Assembly (NCBI GenBank): GCA_965231815.1
Contig: OZ246890.1
Span: forward strand, 3,224,001-3,288,000
Direction of reading: 5' to 3'
Origin: JAPPFW01 sp965231815
Lineage (GTDB): Bacteria > Actinomycetota > Acidimicrobiia > Spongiisociales > Spongiisociaceae
Length of the DNA stretch: 64,000 bases
The notes under the pieces were generated by a model. That model made no database searches. It was given only the letters and a program-made list of their open reading frames with translations, and had not been told where the DNA came from. Numbering within the stretch: position 1 is the first letter of the stretch; the number at the start of each line of letters is the position of its first letter. Of the stretch, positions 49,645 through 58,311 are shown in pieces. The translations under genes were made by a program, and so were the position numbers.

Positions 49645-52600
49645 TAGTCCGGGCCGGCAACGAAAGTCGGGGGCTCCCTTCCGGCAGGCCCGACAACGAC
49701 CAGAAGGTCCTTGGCGTCAACCTGGCTACCCGCCTGCACGAGAACCTCCGTCACGCGCCCCGGATCGGGAGCGTATATGGTGCTCTGCATCTTCATAGCT
49801 TCGAGGGTCAACAACTTCTGGTTCTCCTCCACCTCATCGCCCGCAGTAACGAACAGGCCGGTAACTACCCCCGGAGTAGGTGCACCCACATGGTTCGGGT
49901 TGGATCTGTCGGCCTTACGGACAGCAACCCGGTCGGACACGACCGACCGGTCCTGCACCCGCACCTCCCGCGGTTGCCCGTTCAGCTCGAAGTAGATGAA
50001 CCGGGATCCGTCAGGTTGCGCCTCCCCGACGGTATGGAACTTGACTATGAGACGCTTGCCCGGCTCGATGTCGAACGTGCACTCATCACCCTCTTGCAGA
50101 CCGTAGAAGAAGACCGGTGTAGGTAGCACCCCGACATCCGCGTACTTGTGGCGCGCTTCGGCAAACTTGGTGAACTCGGCCGGATAGAGCAGGTAGCTCA
50201 GACCATCCGCCCAACTCGCCTCTCGTCCCAGCAACTCCCCCGCGGTCGCAACCGCAGCATCGATGTCGGCACTCGGAAGCTTGGATCCGGCCCTTCCATC
50301 CAGCGGTTCGTTGCGGCAGAGCAGGATTTCCCGCACATCCGATGGCCATCCTCCCGGAGGCTCCCCGAGAGATCCCCGCATCATGTCCACAACCGAGTCG
50401 GGAAACCCCACATTGTGATCAACCGGGAGTCTCCGCACCTCATCGCAGGTCATTCCCTTTGAAAGCAGGAAGAGAGCCAGATCACCCACCACCTTGCTGG
50501 AAGGGGTTACCTTGACGATGTCGCCCAGTAGCTGGTTGACATCCGCATACATCTCCTCTACCTCACGCCACCGGCGACCCAGCCCCAAGGCGGCGGCCTG
50601 CTGCTGGAGGTTGGTGAACTGTCCCCCCGGTATTTCGTGATAGTAGAGCCGGGCGCTCCCGGATTTGGGTGCGTTGTCGAACGGCCCGTAGTACGTCCGC
50701 ACCGTCTCCCAGTAGAGGGAGCACTCGCCCAACGCCTGGCTATCAAGTTCCGTGTCACGCTCCGTCGCTTTCAGAGAGCCTACGATCGTGTTCAGGTTCG
50801 GCTGGCTCGTAGATCCGGAGACGGCCGCCACCGCGGCGTCGATGATGTCGATGCCGGCCTCGCCACCCTTGACAATGGTCGCCGCCTGCACGCCGCTGGC
50901 GTCGTGGGTGTGGAAGTGGATCGGGAGCTCCACCTCAGCCCGCAGCACCCTTACCAACTGTTCGGCTGCGTAGGGTCGGCACAGTCCGGCCATGTCCTTG
51001 ATGCACAGGATGTGGGTTCCCATCTCCTTGAGTTGCTTGGCCAAGTCCACGTAGTAGTTGAGGCTGTATTTGGGCCGGCCCGGATCATGAAGGTCACCTG
51101 TGTAGCAGATGGCGGCCTCACACACGGCGTGCGTGCTGCGCACCGCCGAGATGGCCACCTCCATGTTTCTGACATCGTTGAGCGAATCGAAGACCCGAAA
51201 CACGTCGATTCCCTGCTTGGCCGACTCGATCGTGAACTCCCGCACCACGTTGTCCGGATAGCTGGTATATCCGACCGCGTTGGAGGCGCGCAGCAGCATC
51301 TGGAAGCAGATATTGGGCACCGCCCGTCGCAGGAGCCGGAGCCGTTCCCACGGATTCTCGTAGAGGAACCGCAAGGCGGCGTCGAAGGTAGCCCCACCCC
51401 ACATCTCCAAGCTGAACAGATTGGGAAGGCGCCTGGCTATAGCGTCGGCCGTACCCGCCAGATCGTGGGTCCGCACCCGGGTAGCCAGCAACGACTGATG
51501 CGCGTCGCGGAAGGTGGTATCGGTCACGAGGAGCCGTTCCTGGTCCCATACCCATCCGGCGAAGCGGTCGGGTCCGAGCTCCAGCAGCAGATCCCGCGTA
51601 CCGGGCGGAGGTTCCGTACCCCTGTCGAAGGCAACCTCCGGCGCCGCATCGAGGTTCTCGGGGTGTTCCTTCCCGGCCACCGTCGGATTCCCGTTCAGGA
51701 TCGTGTCCCCTATGTAGGTGAGGAGGCGGTTAGCCCGGTCACGAGCGGGCTTCATCTCGAACAACTCGGGTGTCTCGTCCAGAAAGTGGGTGGTCACCAC
51801 GCCGGTCTGGAAATCCGGGTGGTTGACCACGTTGCGCAGGAATCCGATGTTGGTCTTGACCCCCCGGATCCGGAACTCCTGCAGGGCGCGGTCGGCCCGG
51901 GCACATGCGTCACGCAGGGTGGAATCCCAGGACGTGAGCTTGACCAGCAACGAATCGTAGAAGGGACTCAAGACCGCGCCTGCGTAGGCCGTCCCGTCCA
52001 GGCGAATGCCCAAACCCCCCGCGGTCCGGAAGGTCTGGAGCCTACCGTAGTCCGGGGAGAAGTCGTTCTCCGGATCCTCGGTGGTGATGCGGCATTGGAT
52101 GGCGACTCCGCGCCTGGGAATCCGGTCCTGGCGGGGAATCGATAAAGGCGCCTCGTGCAGCCGGTAGCCCTGCGCGACCAGGATCTGGGACCGGACCAGA
52201 TCGATCCCGGTGACCATCTCGGTCACCGTATGTTCCACCTGGATGCGGGGATTGACCTCGATGAAGAACCATTCTCCGGTGTTCGCGTCAACCAAGAACT
52301 CGACGGTTCCGGCGTTCACGTATCCGGTAGTACGGGCAACCCTTATCGCCGCCTCGCAGATCTCCTGTCGGAGCCGGACGGGGAGATTCGGCGCCGGCGC
52401 CAACTCGACCACCTTCTGGTGCCTCCTCTGAACGGAGCAATCACGCTCCCAAAGGTGAACTACCGAACCGTGGGCGTCAGCGAGGATCTGTACTTCGATG
52501 TGGCGGGCGCTGGCGATGTAACGCTCCAAGAACACCGATCCATCACCGAAGGTTCGCTGAGCTTCCCCACGGGCCTCCTCCAAACGCCCGAGCAACTCCT

Positions 52601-53123
52601 CAGGACCGCGCACCACCCGCATGCCTCTGCCGCCGCCCCCGAAGGAGGCCTTGACGATTAACGGATAACCCACCTCCTCACCGCTGCGGAGGATCTCTGC
52701 GGGATCGCTCGGCGCCGGCCCGGTGCCGGGAATGGTCGGTACCCCGGAGAGCTTCGCCAACCTCCGGGCGGCGGTCTTATCGCCCAGCGACTCCAGCACC
52801 TCGGGGGTGGGACCGACAAAGGTAATCCCAGCCGCTGCACACGTCCGCGCCAGGCGGCTGTTCTCCGAAAGAAAACCGTAACCGGGGTGGATCGCATCGA
52901 CTCCCCGATCTTTGGCGAGTGCGATTATCCCGTCGATATCCAGGTAAGCGGCTACCGGACCTTTGTCACTGCCGATCTCGTAGGCCTCATCCGCTTTGAA
53001 GCGGTGCAGGCTATAGCGGTCTTCGTTCGCATATATGGTCGCCGTGCGGAGACCGAGTTCGGTAGCCGCCCGCATTATGCGTATGGCAATCTCACCGCGA
53101 TTAGCGATCAGGATTTTCCGCAT
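49644..53123 (-). CDS. pyc: Pyruvate carboxylase
   Basis: About 1159 residues from the ATG at 53123, where homology begins (MRKILIANRGEIAIRIMRAA); the frame runs to 53144. Order of domains: biotin carboxylase (1-460, with KASFGGGGRGMR and FIEVNPRIQVEHTVTE), carboxyltransferase (about 540-830, with DTTFRDAHQSLLATRVRTHD and ILCIKDMAGL), allosteric/tetramer domain, and a C-terminal biotinyl domain with LEAMKMQS carrying the biotin Lys. It makes oxaloacetate from pyruvate and bicarbonate. The gene is monocistronic; its stop is at the repeat B border. Confidence 0.96.
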   Translation of the reverse strand: MRKILIANRGEIAIRIMRAATELGLRTATIYANEDRYSLHRFKADEAYEIGSDKGPVAAYLDIDGIIALAKDRGVDAIHPGYGFLSENSRLARTCAAAGITFVGPTPEVLESLGDKTAARRLAKLSGVPTIPGTGPAPSDPAEILRSGEEVGYPLIVKASFGGGGRGMRVVRGPEELLGRLEEARGEAQRTFGDGSVFLERYIASARHIEVQILADAHGSVVHLWERDCSVQRRHQKVVELAPAPNLPVRLRQEICEAAIRVARTTGYVNAGTVEFLVDANTGEWFFIEVNPRIQVEHTVTEMVTGIDLVRSQILVAQGYRLHEAPLSIPRQDRIPRRGVAIQCRITTEDPENDFSPDYGRLQTFRTAGGLGIRLDGTAYAGAVLSPFYDSLLVKLTSWDSTLRDACARADRALQEFRIRGVKTNIGFLRNVVNHPDFQTGVVTTHFLDETPELFEMKPARDRANRLLTYIGDTILNGNPTVAGKEHPENLDAAPEVAFDRGTEPPPGTRDLLLELGPDRFAGWVWDQERLLVTDTTFRDAHQSLLATRVRTHDLAGTADAIARRLPNLFSLEMWGGATFDAALRFLYENPWERLRLLRRAVPNICFQMLLRASNAVGYTSYPDNVVREFTIESAKQGIDVFRVFDSLNDVRNMEVAISAVRSTHAVCEAAICYTGDLHDPGRPKYSLNYYVDLAKQLKEMGTHILCIKDMAGLCRPYAAEQLVRVLRAEVELPIHFHTHDASGVQAATIVKGGEAGIDIIDAAVAAVSGSTSQPNLNTIVGSLKATERDTELDSQALGECSLYWETVRTYYGPFDNAPKSGSARLYYHEIPGGQFTNLQQQAAALGLGRRWREVEEMYADVNQLLGDIVKVTPSSKVVGDLALFLLSKGMTCDEVRRLPVDHNVGFPDSVVDMMRGSLGEPPGGWPSDVREILLCRNEPLDGRAGSKLPSADIDAAVATAGELLGREASWADGLSYLLYPAEFTKFAEARHKYADVGVLPTPVFFYGLQEGDECTFDIEPGKRLIVKFHTVGEAQPDGSRFIYFELNGQPREVRVQDRSVVSDRVAVRKADRSNPNHVGAPTPGVVTGLFVTAGDEVEENQKLLTLEAMKMQSTIYAPDPGRVTEVLVQAGSQVDAKDLLVVVGPAGREPPTFVAGPD

Positions 53124-53474
53124 AGGGTTTAGGATAGTTAGCAAGGTCGGGAACTGACCAGGAACGCCCCATGATCGAAGCAGCCTTCAAGCCATTCGAA
53201 ACAAAAAACATGCCCGAGGTAACTGTTACCGACTTCCACCGCACTTCCCCTGACGGATTCGCTCGGCTCTAGCACCTCGGGCGTTTGATCAACACGTTAG
53301 GGCTGATTGGACGAAGAATCAATCCGCATCTTATAGAACGCCAAAACTTTCTTTATATTACAAGCCAACCATCTAAACGCCCCGATCCGGGGTTTTCCAC
53401 ACAATCCCCAAGGGCTTGTACACAGGACCTGTAGACAAGAATCGAAGAGTGTTTTTGACAACCACCGAATGGGA
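53124..53474. other. Intergenic region with two DnaA-box-like sites
   Basis: About 350 bases between pyc and the YbjN gene, AT-richer than its surroundings from 53280 to 53460. TTTTCCACA at 53393-53401 and TTGTACACA at 53416-53424 both fit a relaxed DnaA-box consensus and lie on the same strand. An inverted repeat GCCCGAGGT/ACCTCGGGC spans about 53212-53281. No gene is recognised. No dnaA, dnaN or rpmH gene is near, so an origin is unlikely. Confidence 0.4.
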
Positions 53475-53897
53475 TCAGCGCCCGAAGCCGGTTCTGAGCA
53501 AGGGTCGAAACGAGATCTCTACCATCTCGTAGATCTCCCCGAATACGTATTGGAGGGTCTCCTCGGTCACGAGGTGGGATTCCACCCGTCCGCACAGGTA
53601 AACGCCGCCGTCCGCGTCAAGAGCGAAGTGAACTCGCCAGGATCGGTTGTTGCGGATCAATAACTGGCGGTAGACCTCCTCCATCCGGCGGGGCGGCGCC
53701 GGAAGGACATAGGCTTCGAAGGAAACGGTGAGGTCGCCGGGAGTCACCCACACCGTAGTGAAGTCTCGTGTTTGCTGGGCTAACCGTACCGCCCATCGAT
53801 CCTCCACCAACTCGGCCGCCACCACATCAGCCTCGGGATCTGCTAGCCAGCTCCCGAACAGGACACCTAGGCGGTCCGAAGTCTCAACGCGGCCCAT
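53475..53897 (-). CDS. YbjN-domain protein
   Basis: 140 residues from the ATG at 53897, just inside the end of mshA (14-base overlap). Features: DRWAVRLAQQTRDFTTVWVTPGDLTVSFEAYVLPAP, then EEVYRQLLIRNNRSWRVHFALDADGGVYLCGRV, and a C-terminal YVFGEIYEMVEISF. This is the YbjN/type III chaperone-like fold common in actinobacteria, where it follows mshA as in Mycobacterium. Function is unknown. Confidence 0.8.
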   Translation of the reverse strand: MGRVETSDRLGVLFGSWLADPEADVVAAELVEDRWAVRLAQQTRDFTTVWVTPGDLTVSFEAYVLPAPPRRMEEVYRQLLIRNNRSWRVHFALDADGGVYLCGRVESHLVTEETLQYVFGEIYEMVEISFRPLLRTGFGR

Positions 53898-55116
53898 CCG
53901 TAATACCCCCGTACAGCTGCAATAGGCGACTCGTCGTCGCTTCCCAACCGTAACGACTCCCGGCACGCCGGGCGCCGTCCGCCAAGTGTTCGTGTAGTAC
54001 GGGAGACTCCAGAATCCGTAGCAGTGCTTTGCTGTAGTCCGCCGGATCCCAACCATCGACCAGCACTCCCGAGACTCCGTCCTCAACGACATAGCGGAGA
54101 CCACCGACACCGGCAGCTACCACCGGGAGCCCGGACGCCTGGGCTTCGGCGGCCACCAACCCGAAAGACTCGCTCCGGGAGGGCACTACCAGTACGTCAG
54201 CCGCCCGGTAGAAGTCCGGAAGGCGCCGATGGGGCTGAACCCCCCACCAGGTCACCTCATCCTCCATTCCGAGTCTCCGAACCTTGTCCTGGATCGTACG
54301 TTTTTCTATCTCACCGGAAGGCCCACTGGGTCCTCCCACGACCATCATCCGTACCCCGGCGAGCCGGTCGCGAAGTAGGCCCATCGCCTCGACCGCAACA
54401 TCAAGGCCTTTTAGTGGTTGGATGCGGCCCACGAACAGCACGGTGGGTGCGTCATCCATGCCGAGCCGACGCCGCGCCCGCCGCATGTCTCCCGGACCGA
54501 AGAGATCGAGATTGATACCCGGCGGGGTCACGCACAGTCGGCTGGGATCGGCGCCGTAGTGGTCGATCAACTCGAATGACTCGTATTCGGTGGACGCGAT
54601 CACGCAGTCGGATTGGGCGATGACTTCACTCTCAGCCGCGATACGCTGCAAGGATTCGGGAGGCTGGCCAGGCCGTCGAGTGGCGTCCTTCACCCGTCCA
54701 AGGGTGTGGAATGAGTTGGCCAGCGGCAGCCCGGTCGCCTGCTTGACAATCAGCCCGGCCCAACCGGACAGCCAGTAGTGACTATGAACCACATCGGTCG
54801 GATTTGCCGACCGGCTATCCAGGATCGACTCGGTCACCTTGCGGGCGAAGGATCCAACCCATTCCATCAGGTCCGGGATCGGGAGGCGTCTCGGGGGTCC
54901 GGCATCTACATGCTCCACCAGGTAGCCGTCGGACGTTTCAACCGATCGCGGAGACGTCCGATCGGTACGCCTGGTGAAGACCTTTACCGCGATACCGCGC
55001 TGGGCAAGCGCGGCGGCCAACTCGTCGACATAGACGTTCATCCCCCCGGCGTCACCGGCGCCGGGCAGGTCAAGCGGCGAGGTATGCATGGAGAGAAAGG
55101 CGACCCTTACGATCAT
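53884..55116 (-). CDS. mshA: D-inositol-3-phosphate glycosyltransferase (mycothiol synthesis)
   Basis: 410 residues from the ATG at 55116 (the frame runs on to 55383 without homology). The GT4 motifs include SMHTSPLDLPGAGDAGGMNVYVDELAAAL, a signature close to MshA; VVHSHYWLSGWAG; LFVGRIQPLKGLDVAVEAM; and PSRSESFGLVAAEAQASGLPVVA with the E(x7)E retaining motif. MshA links GlcNAc to inositol 3-phosphate as the first step to mycothiol. Other mycothiol genes are not in the window. The start overlaps the preceding GNAT gene by four bases. Confidence 0.85.
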   Translation of the reverse strand: MIVRVAFLSMHTSPLDLPGAGDAGGMNVYVDELAAALAQRGIAVKVFTRRTDRTSPRSVETSDGYLVEHVDAGPPRRLPIPDLMEWVGSFARKVTESILDSRSANPTDVVHSHYWLSGWAGLIVKQATGLPLANSFHTLGRVKDATRRPGQPPESLQRIAAESEVIAQSDCVIASTEYESFELIDHYGADPSRLCVTPPGINLDLFGPGDMRRARRRLGMDDAPTVLFVGRIQPLKGLDVAVEAMGLLRDRLAGVRMMVVGGPSGPSGEIEKRTIQDKVRRLGMEDEVTWWGVQPHRRLPDFYRAADVLVVPSRSESFGLVAAEAQASGLPVVAAGVGGLRYVVEDGVSGVLVDGWDPADYSKALLRILESPVLHEHLADGARRAGSRYGWEATTSRLLQLYGGITDGPR

Positions 55117-56027
55117 GCGACGCCTTCGATGACGAAAAGCGGCCTCCGGCGCGCCCCCAACCGGAACTTGTAGGTTTCGTCCCCCTTCAGGAAGTCGAAC
55201 ACCTCGACCTCCGCTTCGATCGCCGACCTCATGAGTTCGCTCAAGAGCACCACCCCCGGCGACACCTGCCGGAATCTCGGTTCGTAGGCGGAGTTGTACA
55301 GGTAATACCCGGTTTCGTCTGTGTAGGCGACGGCGGCCGCCACCAAGCCGGACTCGCCTCCGTACAGGGCATCGAGCCGCCAACCCTCCCCTGCCAGGAG
55401 ATCGCTGAACAGGGCGGCCATGCGTTCGGTCATGAACTGTCCCTTGTCACCGTGCGAAAGCCTGTGCAAGCGGAAGAACTCCTCCAAAGCCGGGCCGGGT
55501 TGCGTGAAACCGACCAGGCGTGGAGGGCCGAGGGAGTTCTCGAACCGGCGCCGCTTGCGACGAGTCTCGTGGCGTTCCTTCTTGCCGATCATCCCGAGGT
55601 ATTCCTCGAATGAACCCGGCAGGGACAGGACCGCGGTTGTCGTGTGGACCGATCGCCGGTATTCGATTCCCGCCCGAGACAGAGCGGCGGTGAATGTGTC
55701 GGCCGCCTCGGCGGGAAGCGAATCAAAACGAAACCGCCTCGGACTCGTCCAACTCCGAAACTGGTTCTCCAGCAACTCGCCGACCTCGCCGACCGGGGAA
55801 CGGTAATCGACCAGATCTTCGTGTCCCACCAAGCCGATTCGCCCGGAGGCATCCGCCAGCGCCACCTCGCCGCGTTCGTCCGACAGGACGAGTGGCCTGT
55901 GGTCCGGTTTCGCGGTGTGGCGCCAGATCGTATCCAGGAAGCGACGACCGGCGAAGGGACCGATACGGGGGGCGACCGGAGGGAGGGGCCCCGGGCGGAG
56001 ACCGAAACTCAACCGGCGATGAGGCAC
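55113..56027 (-). CDS. GNAT-fold acetyltransferase (CelD/BioF2-like)
   Basis: About 304 residues if starting at the GTG at 56027; upstream starts would overlap the peptidase gene by up to 128 bases. Pattern: FEEYLGMIGKKERHETRRKRRRFE, then ALEEFFRLHRLSHGDKGQF, and YYLYNSAYEPRFRQVSPGVVLLSELMRSAIEAEVEVFDFLKGDETYKFRLG, matching the PF13480 group of tandem GNAT proteins. Those transfer amino-acyl or acetyl groups in envelope or polysaccharide pathways. The ATGA overlap with mshA suggests a linked function, but the acceptor is unknown. Confidence 0.75.
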   Translation of the reverse strand: MPHRRLSFGLRPGPLPPVAPRIGPFAGRRFLDTIWRHTAKPDHRPLVLSDERGEVALADASGRIGLVGHEDLVDYRSPVGEVGELLENQFRSWTSPRRFRFDSLPAEAADTFTAALSRAGIEYRRSVHTTTAVLSLPGSFEEYLGMIGKKERHETRRKRRRFENSLGPPRLVGFTQPGPALEEFFRLHRLSHGDKGQFMTERMAALFSDLLAGEGWRLDALYGGESGLVAAAVAYTDETGYYLYNSAYEPRFRQVSPGVVLLSELMRSAIEAEVEVFDFLKGDETYKFRLGARRRPLFVIEGVA

Positions 56028-56043
56028 TTCTAGCGTCCCGTTC

Positions 56044-57153
56044 TCACCGGCAAGCCCGCACGAGGGTCGGGTAGGGATTGACGGGCGCTCGAGTTCTTCC
56101 GTTGGGATGCAGCTGGAAATGTACGTGGGGAGCGCCGCCGTAGGCATTGCCGGTGTTGCCGTTGTAGGCAATGAGCTGCCCCGCCGAGACCCTCACGCCG
56201 GTGCGGATGCCCGCCGCGTATCCATCCAGGTGAGCGTAGTAATAGTCAACCCCGTGGTCAGCCGACAGCCAGATCCCGATACCTCCCAATCCGCCTCTGG
56301 TCAACGTTACCGAACCGGATGACACGGCGATTACCGGTTGACGTTGCGGAGCGAAGATATCGTTCCCCCGATGGGTTCGTCCCCCGGAACGGGGAAATCC
56401 CCAGTCGTTGATGAAGGAGATCGCGCCACGATTCATCGGGCACAGGAAGCCGGGAGTTATCGCGGAGGGGACACCCCCCGCCCCACCGGACCGGCGAGCC
56501 GCTTCCAGGGCACGGGCCCGAGCCAACTGCGCTTGACGCTGCTGGTAAAGGCGTTGGCATTCGCCCTTCAACTCACGGGCCGCATACAGTGCCTCATCGG
56601 TAGCGGAGGCGAGAACCACCGACAACCGTTGAGCCTCCGCCTCCAGGACAAGGAGCCGGATGGTCTGATCGTCGAGGTCCGCCTGCATGGTCTCGGTCTC
56701 CGAAACTATCACCTGGAACCGGTCTACCGCCGCCACCTTCTCGTTGGTTATCGCCTGCAGGAACTCCTGTGCGGTTACCAACTCGGTCAGGGAGCGCGTT
56801 CGGAACACCAGCCCGTCTATCTCCGAGCCCGCCGCCATATACGCTTCGACCGCCCATTCCACTACTTCGTCGTTTAGGTTCTCCAATTCCTGCTGCCGCT
56901 CGGCGATCTGTTCGATCAGCCGGTCGGTCCGGTCGGTCGTCAGCTCGCGATCTGCGTAAATGGCCGCATATTCTGCTTGTGCCTGATCGCGCTCGCCGAT
57001 AGCAGCATCGAGGATCTGCTTGGAGTCCCGGTATTCGTCGCATGCCTCGTCCACCTCCGCCTCGGTAACGGCAGAGGACGGGACGGAATCGATCAGGGAC
57101 AGGACCACCACCAGCCCAATCACGAGAAACGGGGATAGCCGGCTCCTCAGCAT
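56044..57153 (-). CDS. Secreted M23-family peptidase with coiled-coil domain
   Basis: 369 residues. Signal peptide (LSPFLVIGLVVVLSLIDSVPSSA), a long coiled coil (about residues 30-225) as in EnvC/NlpD-type regulators, then a C-terminal LytM domain. The zinc ligands are in THRGND (HxxxD) and HVHFQLH, with YYYAHLDGY between. It likely cuts peptidoglycan cross-bridges or activates amidases at division. Full set of zinc residues suggests an active enzyme. Confidence 0.87.
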   Translation of the reverse strand: MLRSRLSPFLVIGLVVVLSLIDSVPSSAVTEAEVDEACDEYRDSKQILDAAIGERDQAQAEYAAIYADRELTTDRTDRLIEQIAERQQELENLNDEVVEWAVEAYMAAGSEIDGLVFRTRSLTELVTAQEFLQAITNEKVAAVDRFQVIVSETETMQADLDDQTIRLLVLEAEAQRLSVVLASATDEALYAARELKGECQRLYQQRQAQLARARALEAARRSGGAGGVPSAITPGFLCPMNRGAISFINDWGFPRSGGRTHRGNDIFAPQRQPVIAVSSGSVTLTRGGLGGIGIWLSADHGVDYYYAHLDGYAAGIRTGVRVSAGQLIAYNGNTGNAYGGAPHVHFQLHPNGRTRAPVNPYPTLVRACR

Positions 57154-57238
57154 CGGAACTCAGGGTAGCCACAACGTGTTGCAACCCCTCGATCGCGGTG
57201 GGATCAACGCCGGATGTCGGAGTGCGTTATGAGTCGAC

Positions 57239-58234
57239 TCAGGCGATCAGCCTGAAAGCCGATACGAACACCGCAACCGCCAGCACCGGTCCATCAAGTG
57301 CGGTCAGGTAACCGTCAGGCCGTACCGCCAAACGGATCTGCCCGGTCCTGAAGGCGGACCCGATACCCCGGCCGGCAAGGACAGCCCCCGCGGTAACCAA
57401 CCCCAGTAGGAACCATTGGACAATCGGGAAACCGCCTATATAAGCAACCACCACGGCTGATAGGACAACCGCGAGGGCGCCGGTCGTGTATGGATCCGCC
57501 ATCCGCGATCGACTGCGCTCCACTACCCGTCCAATGAGGGTTCCCACGATGGTGACCAGCACCAGCCCGGCAATCCGCCTGCCTCCGTCACCCGATGCGG
57601 AGACCCTGGTTAGCAACACGGACGACACCGACAGCGAAGCGATCAACGCCACGAGGGCCGTAGCCGAGATGATGGTCACATCACGGGACTCCGGTCTGAT
57701 CAAGGTCCACCCCATGGCGATCAGCACCGACAGGACGATACCCACCCCGAGTCCGAGGAGACCTAATGTGTTGGTAGCGACCATCGACACCAGGATCGCG
57801 GCCCATAGAGGTAGAGGGCTAACCCTGAAGTCATCATCCGAGGAGGCGACGGCCAGATCGGCTGTCCAGAGGGCCACCACTCCGACCCACACCGCCATCA
57901 GATGCGGCGTCCCCAGAGCGTTCGCTCCCAGCAGGAACAGGGCAAGGCCAGCAAGTAACAAGCCCTCCAGACCTGCTCCCGGACTGCCGACCGTAGCGCC
58001 ACCCGACACGGGAGGGATCACAGCCAACTCGTCGGCGCCGGTGACCGGATCGCCGGAAGCAGCCTCCTCACCGTTCTTCCATATCCGGGCGGTTTCCATC
58101 CGTCGTTCGAATCCGGGACCGTATCGGGCGGCGAGACCGGAAACCACCTCACCTACCGTACTTCCTTCAATGGTTACGTGCGAGGCTCCCGCCAACTCAC
58201 GAAGGTTTGCAAAAAGTCTTACCTTGGCCATCAA
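57239..58234 (-). CDS. MoaD-like ubiquitin fold fused to a CdsA-like membrane domain
   Basis: 331 residues. The first 80 form a MoaD/ThiS-type beta-grasp domain (VRLFANLRELAGASHVTIEG; DELAVIPPVSGGA) which in MoaD ends in a free GG. Here GG is followed by a linker and eight or so membrane helices. The end, GRGIGSAFRTGQIRLAVRPD followed by GYLTALDGPVLAVAVF, resembles the C-terminal signature of phosphatidate cytidylyltransferases (PGHGG.LDR.DS), though key residues are changed. Either the MoaD part is released by proteolysis to serve in cofactor synthesis, or it is a fixed regulatory domain. Confidence 0.65.
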   Translation of the reverse strand: MMAKVRLFANLRELAGASHVTIEGSTVGEVVSGLAARYGPGFERRMETARIWKNGEEAASGDPVTGADELAVIPPVSGGATVGSPGAGLEGLLLAGLALFLLGANALGTPHLMAVWVGVVALWTADLAVASSDDDFRVSPLPLWAAILVSMVATNTLGLLGLGVGIVLSVLIAMGWTLIRPESRDVTIISATALVALIASLSVSSVLLTRVSASGDGGRRIAGLVLVTIVGTLIGRVVERSRSRMADPYTTGALAVVLSAVVVAYIGGFPIVQWFLLGLVTAGAVLAGRGIGSAFRTGQIRLAVRPDGYLTALDGPVLAVAVFVSAFRLIA

Positions 58235-58311
58235 CTAGCCAGGGTACTCGGATAACTCGTCTTAATCGCGCTATTTCCGATGTTTCGGGGATGTACACGT
58301 TCCCGAGGAGA

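Noticed and set aside
50637..52145. 502-codon open frame on the plus strand inside pyc
   Set aside because: Antisense shadow of the carboxyltransferase and biotin-carboxylase domains; no start signal, no homology.
53124..53474. Chromosomal replication origin
   Set aside because: Only two DnaA-like boxes and no dnaA, dnaN, recF or rpmH nearby.
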